Position numbers and translations under genes: made by a program. Under the pieces are notes generated by a model, which was given only the letters and a program-made list of their open reading frames with translations, searched no databases and was not told where the DNA came from. A DNA stretch of 64,000 nucleotides from JANMGV01 sp037440405 (GTDB lineage Bacteria > Planctomycetota > Planctomycetia > Pirellulales > Pirellulaceae): positions 1 to 64,000 of the forward strand of contig JBBIUE010000002.1 in the NCBI GenBank assembly GCA_037440405.1, in the 5' to 3' direction. Below are positions 9,346 through 17,654 of this stretch, in pieces; the stretch's first letter is position 1, and each line of letters opens with the position of its first letter.

Positions 9346-9450
9346 TCTTGGCTGAAGGATAGGGTGACGAAGAGGAGCGGAAGTAATTCGGATTGACTGC
9401 GTAAGAAACGCAAGAATGGATTCCCAAAGTGGAGGAGGGAAAGATCGGTT

Positions 9451-10122
9451 ATGGACACCTCAACAAAAATTCTCAAAAAACTCGATCGATGCTTGTCTGA
9501 ATGGTCGGATGAGGAATTGATTCTCACTTACCGTGAAACTGGAGACAGGCAACTCTTCGAGTTGCTGGTGCGCCGTTACGAACGCGAGTTGTACACCTAT
9601 CTGCGACAGTTTTTAGGGGACTCGCAGCTGGCTGAAGATGTATTTCAGGCAACTTTCCTTTCGGTTCATCTGCGCGTGGATCAATTCCAAGAAGGTAAGC
9701 GCTTTCGCCCCTGGCTGTTTGCCATCTCTACCAACAAGGCAATCGATTTTCAAAGGCGGAACAAAAGACATCGATTAACAAGCCTCGATGCTCCCGACGG
9801 TGATCGAGTACGCGGATCGGATACGATTGGTTCGAACGTACCCGATAAGCGTTCTTCACCAATGGAAGATTCGATGGTGCGAGAGTCGGGTGAGCGCATT
9901 CGCGCAGCATTGGAACAACTTCCCGAGGTGACTCAATCATTGCTCCAGCTAGCGTTTTTCCATGGAATGAAGTACCAGGACATTGGAAAGATTCTCGGCA
10001 TTCCGCTTGGGACTGTAAAAAGTCGAGTTCATACCGCGATGCGTAAACTTTATTCGATCTGGGAGCGTATGTATCCAGAAGATGAACTATTGAAGCAGAA
10101 TTCCAATCGAAAGGAATCGTAG
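9451..10122 (+). CDS. ECF-subfamily RNA polymerase sigma factor
   Basis: 223 residues with sigma-70 region 2 (ELLVRRYERELYTYLRQF through LAEDVFQATFLSV and FRPWLFAISTNKAIDFQRR, residues about 30-110) and region 4 (LEQLPEVTQSLLQLAF, then YQDIGKILGIPLGTVKSRVHTAMRKL, residues about 150-210). It lacks regions 1 and 3, as expected for an ECF factor. GGAGGAGGG lies about 12 bases before the ATG. The next gene, 55 bases downstream, looks like its anti-sigma partner, so the two probably form a sigma/anti-sigma operon. The signal it responds to is unknown. Confidence 0.93.
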   Translation: MDTSTKILKKLDRCLSEWSDEELILTYRETGDRQLFELLVRRYERELYTYLRQFLGDSQLAEDVFQATFLSVHLRVDQFQEGKRFRPWLFAISTNKAIDFQRRNKRHRLTSLDAPDGDRVRGSDTIGSNVPDKRSSPMEDSMVRESGERIRAALEQLPEVTQSLLQLAFFHGMKYQDIGKILGIPLGTVKSRVHTAMRKLYSIWERMYPEDELLKQNSNRKES

Positions 10123-10177
10123 TCCGAAAAGGAGTTTTGGCGGTTCGATAGTTTCAGCGTTCTCCACCAAACATTCG

Positions 10178-11242
10178 TTGATTCCTGTTCCAGCCGATTT
10201 TGATCCAGCCGTGACTGACCTACCGATTTCCGATCAGGATTTACTTGGCTACTATCTTGAATTGCTTCCTGATGAGGAGATGGATCGGATTCGGGATCGC
10301 TTGGCAACCGATTCGAGTTTGAGGTCACGACTCGCAGCGATCGAGTCACAGTCGATCTTGAAGCGCATCGAGCCTGGGCCGTACGAACCCAGCGGCGATT
10401 TAGTTGAGCGCACCATGGCTCAAATTCCCCCACTTCCGATTCGTGAACGTTCTTTAGAACCTACCCAAGCCGACCATCAGTGTCGAACATCGCGCACCAA
10501 GAGACTGGCGAGTGGCTCAGAACATTGGACTGGGCAACCGGCATCTGCTGCGGACATGTTGGTCAGCATGGTTGTGACTGCCATTTTTTTGGCGATGCTC
10601 GCTCCTGGGGTTTTAGGATTTCGAGAGACGTCTCGACAACTTCAGTGCATGGAGAATTTGCGATCTTGGGGGGTCTCTTTCCTATCGCTCGCGAATTTGG
10701 GCGCGAAACGCCAATTGCCGTGTCCCGAACTGAATGGTCCTCTTGCATTTGCTGGAGTCTACGCACCGGTCTTAGCGGATTCGAGTCTGGTCGAGCGTCC
10801 CAGCATGGTCCGATGCCCCTCCATATCGGTCCCCAGTTTCCTTTCGTACATTCCGAAAACGAAAGAGATACTGCAATCAGACCCCATTCAGCTCGTGCGG
10901 TTGCAGCACTTGTCGGGAGGCAATTATGCTTACCATCTTGGTCACATCAACGAAGGACGCTTCGTGGGAGCCGAACTTCGCGGGCGGTCCGACTTTGCAA
11001 TTCTAGGTGACGCCCCGTATGTCCGTGGCAATTCTGAGGTTTGGGTTTTGCACGGCGGCAGGCTTGTTAATCTTCTTTATGAAGACGGCCATGTGTCAGA
11101 GGTTCGTCTCGACCGCCAATTCGGGCTCCCGGATCATCCGTACTTGAACCGGAATGGTGCTCATGAAGCTGGGTTGGACATCAACGACAGTTCCTTGGGC
11201 GTCAGTCCGTTGCCCCCCTTTCGCTGGTCGCAGCAACGCTAG
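10178..11242 (+). CDS. Putative anti-sigma/pseudopilin (H-X9-DG-like) fusion membrane protein
   Basis: 354 residues. The N-terminus (LLGYYLELLPDEEMDRIRDRLATD) resembles the cytoplasmic head of planctomycete anti-sigma factors, though no zinc-binding HxxxCxxC was found. A central segment (residues about 127-170: MLVSMVVTAIFLAMLAPGVL, then FRETSRQLQCMENLRSWG) copies the transmembrane helix plus QC..NL signature of DUF1559 pilin-like proteins. The C-terminus has their terminal motif (HGGRLVNLLYEDGHV), with ten and not nine residues between His and DG. It starts with TTG at 10178; no ATG is available, and an AAGGAG sits 45 bases upstream, so the start is unsure. Its last 147 bases overlap the opposite-strand glycosyltransferase gene. 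The anti-sigma role is inference from the sequence and from the adjacent ECF gene. Confidence 0.7.
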   Translation: MIPVPADFDPAVTDLPISDQDLLGYYLELLPDEEMDRIRDRLATDSSLRSRLAAIESQSILKRIEPGPYEPSGDLVERTMAQIPPLPIRERSLEPTQADHQCRTSRTKRLASGSEHWTGQPASAADMLVSMVVTAIFLAMLAPGVLGFRETSRQLQCMENLRSWGVSFLSLANLGAKRQLPCPELNGPLAFAGVYAPVLADSSLVERPSMVRCPSISVPSFLSYIPKTKEILQSDPIQLVRLQHLSGGNYAYHLGHINEGRFVGAELRGRSDFAILGDAPYVRGNSEVWVLHGGRLVNLLYEDGHVSEVRLDRQFGLPDHPYLNRNGAHEAGLDINDSSLGVSPLPPFRWSQQR

Positions 11243-12808
11243 GATTTCCTCGCGGCGTGACGTGCTTGGAATGTTATCTGGGTTCAACTTCCATACGCTT
11301 CGATGCTCGCCGTAGCATTGCAACAATCGCCTTTCCCAATCCTCCCTTTCCGCTCTGGCCCAAATGACTTTCTGAGATTGCAGATCGGCCAAGTTGTAGA
11401 CCCATTCTTGATGAACGTTATGACCGACTCCATATTCGACCAGGATGAGATGCTTTCCCGGCCGTCGACAAAGCTCCTGTTCGATGAAATTTCTGGAAGA
11501 GGCCCAATGACGTCCAGGGTGTTGCTTCCAAGCTTCGATCGACAGAATGTAACCGTATCCCTCGAACAATAGTAGCGCACTTGCGCAGATCAAACCGTAC
11601 TTCCTCTGCGCTCCGAATGATCGATTCAGGACACGACAGGACAAGATCGTCAAGAATGTCAGCCAGGGCGTGATGGGAGCGAGATAGCGAGGAAATATCC
11701 AAGTCACGAGCGAGGCAGCCGCAAGCTGCGAAAGAATCAAGAGCAGCGTTAATTTCGCCCAGCGAAATTTGTTCCAAAGCAGAAAGGTCGTCAGAGGAAA
11801 GATCGTGAGACCGAGTCCCCAATAATAAGTCAGAAGGCCATACTCGACCCGCAGGCCTTGAATCAATCCGCTCCATCCAACTCGCTCTCGGTAGCAATCC
11901 ATCGACCATCCGCGATGAAACTCGTAAAACACAGACGGTTGAGTCGCTTCCATCATGGGTTGATTCGGCTGTCCAAATACAAACAGTGGTGCGACTCCGT
12001 ATGCTTGTTCGTGAACCTGATAGGGCATCGTCAAGATTGAACCGGTCGTCGCAAGATTCTGCGCTGCGATCAGTATTGCCGCCATCGTCACTGGAATGGT
12101 CGCGACACCGATGGATTTCCAGTACCAGCCGCTGCTGGTTCGAATTTGATGGATTCCGAACGCCATTATCGAAACGGCGACGCATACGAAACCTTCGAAC
12201 GGACGGGTGATCGCGAGAATCGCTATTCCTATCCCTCCGAGCAAGGCGTGGCGAAGGGACTCTCTTCGTCGCAATCGCAATAACGCCCCGAAAAGCAAGC
12301 TGCAACCCGCTGCAGCCAGCCAGCCTCCATGGAGTGTTTGAGACCACACGGTTTGAAACATCGGATGCAATGCGACCAACAAACCTCCTAAGATGGCCCA
12401 CTGCTTCCGAAAAGCTCCCGCCAACATCCACGCCACGCTAGCGCAGCAAATTCCGGCGGCGATCCAGCTACCCGCGATGGGTTGTCCAAACATTGACCAT
12501 CCGACGGCAATCAGAATGGCAGGCCCCATCGGGTACTTCGAAGCGTAACTCGGTTGCATGATCACGTGAAAGGTCTGGAAAGCTTCCCAGACCATGGGCG
12601 CTGGATTAGAGAGTCTTCCGTGACGAAGCGTGTCGGCACCGAGCAGATAACTAAATTCGTCGTGCTCGATCGGAACATAGGGACAGCACCAAGTGATTGC
12701 TGCCGCGACCAGGAAACCAATACTGCCAAGGAAGATGAGACAAAGCGGCCATCGCACCGACCTGGTTACCCATTTCGAACCGCGCCGAAATACTCTGCTC
12801 GAAACCAT
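11096..12808 (-). CDS. Multi-spanning membrane glycosyltransferase-like protein (GT39/PMT type)
   Basis: 570 residues with about ten to twelve hydrophobic segments. An acidic motif follows the first one (YVPIEHDEFSYLLGADTLRHG), as in GT-C transferases of the dolichyl-phosphate mannose or ArnT type, where this loop carries the catalytic acidic residue. Such enzymes use polyprenyl-phosphate sugars and act on the outer face of the cytoplasmic membrane. A soluble C-terminal part follows from about residue 450. It stands beside a methyltransferase and a GT2 glycosyltransferase transcribed the same way, suggesting one glycan pathway. Its 3' end overlaps the convergent gene by 147 bases. Exact donor and acceptor unknown. 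Confidence 0.8.
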   Translation of the reverse strand: MVSSRVFRRGSKWVTRSVRWPLCLIFLGSIGFLVAAAITWCCPYVPIEHDEFSYLLGADTLRHGRLSNPAPMVWEAFQTFHVIMQPSYASKYPMGPAILIAVGWSMFGQPIAGSWIAAGICCASVAWMLAGAFRKQWAILGGLLVALHPMFQTVWSQTLHGGWLAAAGCSLLFGALLRLRRRESLRHALLGGIGIAILAITRPFEGFVCVAVSIMAFGIHQIRTSSGWYWKSIGVATIPVTMAAILIAAQNLATTGSILTMPYQVHEQAYGVAPLFVFGQPNQPMMEATQPSVFYEFHRGWSMDCYRERVGWSGLIQGLRVEYGLLTYYWGLGLTIFPLTTFLLWNKFRWAKLTLLLILSQLAAASLVTWIFPRYLAPITPWLTFLTILSCRVLNRSFGAQRKYGLICASALLLFEGYGYILSIEAWKQHPGRHWASSRNFIEQELCRRPGKHLILVEYGVGHNVHQEWVYNLADLQSQKVIWARAEREDWERRLLQCYGEHRSVWKLNPDNIPSTSRREEILALLRPAKGGQRTDAQGTVVDVQPSFMSTIPVQVRMIREPELAVETNL

Positions 12809-12836
12809 CGCCCCCGCTCCCTACAATGCTTTCTTC

Positions 12837-13550
12837 TCAACCAGCCAATGCCGGCAATCGCCTAGCAATCACCAAATACTGGGCACCAAGCGGAAAGCTT
12901 CCTAGATGATTCTCCAGTCCACGCAACATGCGTAGAAAACGAGGAAAGAAAAAGAGATACCGAGTCTCGACAATGTCGAATCCACAATTGCGGAGCAGTC
13001 CGCGGGCAGCGATGGGACTGAGACATTGAGCGTCACGGTCGAAAGGAATGCGCGACATGACCCATCTCGTACCCAGGTTCCAAGGATTGTTTTCGAAGAA
13101 TGCCAAGATCGCTCCAGGGCGAAGCCATCGGTGAATTTTGGAAAGCTCCTCATTGCGATCTTCGGGCGGAATGTGATGAAACACTCCGGATGTATAAACG
13201 AGATCGATTGAGGAGGAAGAGATGGATGATCCGTCATGCGTCCAATCGACGCTCAGGTTGGATGAAGTGCGCTGTGCGAAATCAAGCGAAAGCCGCGATG
13301 GATCCAGCCCTACAAGCCGCTTCGGGTGAAAGGTGTTGAACAACTCAGGAATCGCATTTCCGACCCCACATCCAAAATCGAGTACCGTTTTCGGAACGAA
13401 ACCCCTTGCGGCCAAGAACGTTGCAACCACTTGGATTCGTCGCGCGACAAAGTAATCCGCGCTCTCGCCGCTCCATTGGATTCCAAGGTTGAGCTGCTCC
13501 TCATAGTTCTTCGCAACGGCGTCGAATTCAAATTCTAAACAGGTCGTCAT
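12837..13550 (-). CDS. Class I SAM-dependent methyltransferase
   Basis: 237 residues from the ATG at 13550, chosen because it sits 8 bases after the upstream GT2 stop; the longer frame reading back to 13790 lies inside the GT2 gene. Motif I is VLDFGCGVGNAIPEL, followed by an acidic residue in LVGLDPS. The post-motif DLVYTSGVFHHIPPEDR and WLRPGAILAFFENNPWN are typical of the Methyltransf_11 group. A small-molecule, lipid or sugar intermediate is a likely acceptor given that the gene lies between two glycosyltransferases. Substrate is inference only. Confidence 0.88.
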   Translation of the reverse strand: MTTCLEFEFDAVAKNYEEQLNLGIQWSGESADYFVARRIQVVATFLAARGFVPKTVLDFGCGVGNAIPELFNTFHPKRLVGLDPSRLSLDFAQRTSSNLSVDWTHDGSSISSSSIDLVYTSGVFHHIPPEDRNEELSKIHRWLRPGAILAFFENNPWNLGTRWVMSRIPFDRDAQCLSPIAARGLLRNCGFDIVETRYLFFFPRFLRMLRGLENHLGSFPLGAQYLVIARRLPALAG

Positions 13551-13558
13551 CGTTCCAT

Positions 13559-15022
13559 TCACTTCTTTACGAACCGCATTAGTCCAAACAGCAGACCGCA
13601 AAAGCCGACCTGCATTCCAACGACGATGGAGCCTGTTGCGGGAATGATCCATCGCATGGTCTCGGAATAGTCGAGAGGTCCGAATCCTTGCGACATCCAT
13701 GAATAGGATTTCCAGGTTACGACTGACAAACCAGCAAGCACAGCGGCTCCTGCGGCCCACAAAGCACGTTCGATGCTGAACCACGAGCACATCTGCTTCA
13801 GCCTCGCGTCCTCCGGCAGGATTCCATTCTGAATCGCATACGTCTTAGCGAGCAGTGCGAACGATGCCAATTGCACTGCCACAATCACACTGAATACCGA
13901 CACCAACAACGTGTGAGCGTCCCAGGCGATACCCAATAAAGCGGTCCGAGAAAGCGCGAGGAAGGCACCGAGCAATCCGCAAAGGAACAGCAGAGCAGCT
14001 GGATACAAGAATGTCCAGCGAGGACTCAGCAGCATGAAGAAACGCACGGTGCGCCAGCCGTCTCGAAACGTTCGAAGATGTGGCCGATGAGCTTTTCTTC
14101 CGTCTGGGTGCAGCGTGATCGGAATCTCTTCGATTTTGGCGCCGAATAGTTGGCTCTTGATGATCATCTCCGTCGCGAATTCCATGCCGGTGCACGTCTG
14201 GCGCAAGTGCAGAAACCACGACTTGGTGAACCCCCTCATTCCGCAATAGACGTCATGAATCTTTGCTCCGAACATCTGACGCACAAGCCAGGTCAGAGCG
14301 GGATTGCCTAGATGATGCAACCAGGGCATTGCCCCGGGAAGCACGCGGCCGCCGCCTGTAGGCAACCGGCACCCTTGAACCAAATCCGCACCGGCCCTGA
14401 GGCGTTCAAGAAATCGAGGCGCTTCGCCGAAATCGTAACTATCGTCGGAATCGCCCATCAATACGTACTTGCCGCGCGCCGCCGCAATACCTTCTTGGAG
14501 GGCCGCTCCGTACCCTTTTTCCCTTACGTGAACGACTCTCGCCCCTAATGATTCCGCGATTGGAATGGACCCGTCCGTACTTCCGTTATCGGCGACGATC
14601 ACTTCGGCAGAGATTCCCATCGCTCGGATCGCCGCGAATGCTTTCCGAACACAGGTGCCCACCGTGTCGGCTTCATTCAAGCACGGCATGACAATACTGA
14701 GTTCGATTTGATCGGCGGCTTGTTCCGTTGAGATCGCGTTCTCAAGAGCATCGAATTGAGCATCAATTTGCCGAGCGGCCTCTGTGCCCAACTCGTTCTG
14801 TTCAGGCTTTGGAAGGATACGAATCCGATAAGCCAGCGAAGGACTAACTGTATAGCCTCGCTGACGCATCGAGTCACTCTCGGAAGTCTCGTTTTGGGCC
14901 GCTTGCAGTGTGTCAGCGGGGGTTGTGCCCGAAAAGGGTTTCCACACATTCTCTGCTAGCTGGCGAACTACAGCATTCTCGATCGTTTCCGAAGTTTCTT
15001 CGTTGCGTGGTGTAATCGGCAT
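13559..15022 (-). CDS. GT2 polyprenyl-phosphate glycosyltransferase
   Basis: 487 residues. The GT-A domain starts near residue 108 (LSIVMPCLNEADTVGTCV) and has EVIVADNGSTDGS, YVLMGDSDDSYDF (the DxD-like metal site) and TGMEFATEMIIKS. Four hydrophobic segments follow from about residue 335, as in DPM1/GtrB-like enzymes that make polyprenyl-phosphate sugars. Such a product could feed the GT-C-like enzyme two genes downstream. The first 107 residues are not part of the fold, and residues 48-66 are encoded by a copy of the dispersed palindromic repeat found elsewhere in this window. Either the tail is tolerated or the true start lies downstream of it. Confidence 0.88.
   Translation of the reverse strand: MPITPRNEETSETIENAVVRQLAENVWKPFSGTTPADTLQAAQNETSESDSMRQRGYTVSPSLAYRIRILPKPEQNELGTEAARQIDAQFDALENAISTEQAADQIELSIVMPCLNEADTVGTCVRKAFAAIRAMGISAEVIVADNGSTDGSIPIAESLGARVVHVREKGYGAALQEGIAAARGKYVLMGDSDDSYDFGEAPRFLERLRAGADLVQGCRLPTGGGRVLPGAMPWLHHLGNPALTWLVRQMFGAKIHDVYCGMRGFTKSWFLHLRQTCTGMEFATEMIIKSQLFGAKIEEIPITLHPDGRKAHRPHLRTFRDGWRTVRFFMLLSPRWTFLYPAALLFLCGLLGAFLALSRTALLGIAWDAHTLLVSVFSVIVAVQLASFALLAKTYAIQNGILPEDARLKQMCSWFSIERALWAAGAAVLAGLSVVTWKSYSWMSQGFGPLDYSETMRWIIPATGSIVVGMQVGFCGLLFGLMRFVKK
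14824..14880 (+). repeat. Dispersed palindromic repeat, copy D (inside GT2 gene)
   Basis: This 57-base element aligns without gaps to three intergenic copies at 49914, 52519 and 55049. Shared parts are the left arm (CCAGCGAAGGA) and the right arm (CCTCGCTGACGCATCGAGT), which form an imperfect hairpin. It lies in the N-terminal coding part of the GT2 glycosyltransferase. Confidence 0.65.
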
Positions 15023-15333
15023 CGCTCATGTACCCTGGGATAGATGTCGAGGAGGGGACAGGGAAACATAAGCTACGCTGACAATTCAGCGGGTAAGGAT
15101 GAGCTTAACGGATCAAAGTTTCCTCACTGATCGAATCGATTGTGACGAGTGCAACGAATTCCTATGGGGCTGCGCCGACAGGAAACGACCCAAGATGGCG
15201 AGCGAATGTTAGGAATCTGCCAATCAAAGCCAGTAGCGATGATAAGAACATGTGCAGTTGGCCAAGAAAATGCCTAACTCGCACTCCCAATGTGACGAAG
15301 CACTAGCTGTTTCGGTGTTTCGATTTCACCTCG
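15023..15333. other. Intergenic
   Basis: Lies between the short SecA gene and the GT2 gene, both on the minus strand. A phrase at 15207-15225 (TTAGGAATCTGCCAATCA) resembles the flank of repeat copy C (TAGGAATCTACCAATCA at 49900-49916). No gene seen. Confidence 0.4.
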
Positions 15334-17406
15334 TTATTCCGCCGTATCCAAGTAGGGGTCTTGCCCCATTTCTTTCTGGATTTTGGTTCGTTCTCGTTCA
15401 TGGTGCAAGAGGGCCATGCGATCACGAAAGTGCTTCCGCTCGACTTTCCGTTGAGCTTGTCGAAAGATTCGGGCATACGAGTGCATGCCCTGTGTCGCTG
15501 ATTCGCCGATGGCTTTCAGCTTCTCGTAGCGTTTGATGCCGAATCCGGTTCTGAGGATTTCATCGTCCAGGGAGAGATATTGTCGATAGCGCCCCGGATC
15601 GCCCTGTCGTCCACAACGTCCGATGAGCTGACGGTCAATTCGAGCAGCATCGTGGAGCTCCGTACAGATTACAACGAGCCCACCCAGTTCGGCAACGCCT
15701 TCACCGAGTCGGATGTCGGTTCCTCTTCCTGCCATGTTCGTTGCCACGGTGACTTTTCCTCGCTGTCCCGCAGAAGACACGATTTCCGCTTCCTTCTCGA
15801 TCTCGTGGGCGTTCAGGATCATCGGCTCGATTCCTTTGGCTCGGAGCAACTCGGCCAAGATCCGCGACTTATCGATCGACCGCGTGCCGATGAGAACAGG
15901 TTGACCATTGGCATGCACTTGTTCGACTTCTTCGACAATGGCTTCGAATTTTTTGAGCATCGTACCGAAGACGCGGTCGGCCATTCGGGAACGACGAGGA
16001 GGTCGGTTCGTCGGAACTTGAACCACCGGTGTCTTGTAGATTTTACGAAGTTCACGCGCGCTGGTCGCCGCAGTGCCGGTCATACCGGCGAGATGTTTGT
16101 ATCGAAGAAACAAATCCTGGATCGTGATTCGAGCGGCTTGTCCCGTGGGGACCGTGACTTCAATTTGCTCTTTGGCTTCGATAGCTTGATGGATGCCATC
16201 ACGCCACTTTCTCCCCTCCGCAAGACGGCCAGTAAATTCGTCGACGATGACAATTTCGCCGTCGCGCACGACATACTGGCGATCGAGGTGAAAATCGCAA
16301 TGGACTTTGATGGCTCGCTCCGTGTAATCGTACATATCGACCAGAGGCACACCGCGAACATCGTCGTTTTTTGGGAGAGAACGAACGAGCTGTCTTCCTT
16401 TCGCCGTCAATTCGTACTTTCGCGTGTCGTCTTCGATCGTGTAGTGCTCTTCATATCGGAACTTCGGAGCATGTTCTGCGGCCCAGCGGTAGGTCGCGAT
16501 CACGGTCTCGCGAGCTTGATCTCCGAGGGACCCGATGATCAGCGGTGTTCTTGCTTCGTCGATGAGAATGCTGTCGGCTTCGTCCACCAGCACAAAATGC
16601 ATACCGCGCTGGACGGGCTGCTCTCCCTTATTGCTCCAGCGTTGATTGCTACCCAAGCCAATGAAATCGTCAACCGCTCGGCCCTGAGCACGCATCAAAA
16701 GGCGATCACGTAGAAAATCAAAGCCGAATTCCTTGGCGGTTCCGTAAGTGATGTCCGCCTCGTAGGCTTTTCGACGCTCGTCTTGACTGTTCTCCGTCAG
16801 CACCACGCCGACGCGCAATCCGAGCAAGTCATAAATCGGCTGCATCCATTCCGCGTCGCGCTGTGCTAGATAGTCGTTTACGGTGGCCAAGTGCGCTCCT
16901 TTTCCGACAAACGAATGCAAAATCAACGGAAGGGTTGCGGTTAAGGTCTTTCCTTCACCCGTTTGCATTTCCGCAATGCAGCCGTGGAAAAGGGCGATGC
17001 CACCGATAATCTGAACATCAAAGTGCCGCATCCGTAAGGAACGACGTCCGGACTCCCGTACCAGAGCGAACGTTTCTGGAAGGAGTCGATAAAGTGCTTC
17101 GCCGCTCTTGGCTCGATATCGCAGGCTCAGTGCTTCCTTTCGCAACTGTGAATCCGTGAACTGGCGATAATTTGGTTCTAACTCGTTGACGCGGTTCAAC
17201 TGCGCAAGCCAGTGGTTGACTTTCGTGGTCGCGATTCCGGGGATTAACCATCCAGCCGTGATGCGAGGCCGTGACGGCAGCTTGGACGGCTGCCTATTTG
17301 CAGCATCGTCCTCGGCGGCGATCTGGGGAGCGGATGCGCCTATTTCCACGTCGGGAGATTCTTTCCTAACATCAGCTTGATCATCCGTTTGGGATCGATT
17401 GTTCAT
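15334..17406 (-). CDS. secA: Short SecA-type preprotein translocase ATPase
   Basis: 690-residue motor ATPase of the Sec pathway. Walker A is MQTGEGKT (residues 147-154) and the Walker B/DEAD box is LVDEADSILIDEARTPLI (near 273-290). NBD2 shows TVATNMAGRGTDI and the IGRCGRQGDPG arginine-finger region. Canonical SecA has about 850-900 residues; this one stops soon after NBD2 and lacks the C-terminal helical wing/scaffold remainder and the zinc-binding SecB tail. It has a 50-residue low-complexity N-terminal extension. It resembles accessory (SecA2-like) translocases. Whether it is the housekeeping or a second SecA cannot be told from this window. Confidence 0.88.
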   Translation of the reverse strand: MNNRSQTDDQADVRKESPDVEIGASAPQIAAEDDAANRQPSKLPSRPRITAGWLIPGIATTKVNHWLAQLNRVNELEPNYRQFTDSQLRKEALSLRYRAKSGEALYRLLPETFALVRESGRRSLRMRHFDVQIIGGIALFHGCIAEMQTGEGKTLTATLPLILHSFVGKGAHLATVNDYLAQRDAEWMQPIYDLLGLRVGVVLTENSQDERRKAYEADITYGTAKEFGFDFLRDRLLMRAQGRAVDDFIGLGSNQRWSNKGEQPVQRGMHFVLVDEADSILIDEARTPLIIGSLGDQARETVIATYRWAAEHAPKFRYEEHYTIEDDTRKYELTAKGRQLVRSLPKNDDVRGVPLVDMYDYTERAIKVHCDFHLDRQYVVRDGEIVIVDEFTGRLAEGRKWRDGIHQAIEAKEQIEVTVPTGQAARITIQDLFLRYKHLAGMTGTAATSARELRKIYKTPVVQVPTNRPPRRSRMADRVFGTMLKKFEAIVEEVEQVHANGQPVLIGTRSIDKSRILAELLRAKGIEPMILNAHEIEKEAEIVSSAGQRGKVTVATNMAGRGTDIRLGEGVAELGGLVVICTELHDAARIDRQLIGRCGRQGDPGRYRQYLSLDDEILRTGFGIKRYEKLKAIGESATQGMHSYARIFRQAQRKVERKHFRDRMALLHHERERTKIQKEMGQDPYLDTAE

Positions 17407-17654
17407 GGATCAAGTTGCTCTCTGAGTGACTGGTAATAGGAGCGATTTCAGTATGACGGATCGGAAGCACATGTCAGATTCTACGGAATCGAAGCTGCAT
17501 CGGAAAAGCAAGCAAACCTCTTTTGATGATTGCATTGACTGGGTAGGTTAGGCAGTCTGTTCCTCGAATTCCTCATTTTATCGAGGCAACTGCTGTATCG
17601 ACCGATTCAATTGTACGAACTGTAAGCGAGCTTCCGCTTAGCGAGACCCAAACT

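Larger units (their letters stand above)
9050..9450. other. Intergenic with terminator and promoter
   Basis: Contains the terminator hairpin of the calpain gene (9121-9174) and a sigma-70-like promoter (9311-9345) for the ECF sigma gene, listed separately. No coding signal is seen in it. Confidence 0.6.

Noticed and set aside
11418..12431. 337-codon minus-strand frame inside the GT-C gene
   Set aside because: Same strand, other frame; Arg/Ser-rich shadow sequence, whereas the overlapping frame has transmembrane segments.
15580..16713. 377-codon plus-strand frame within the secA region
   Set aside because: Antisense to SecA motifs; no protein-like motif of its own.
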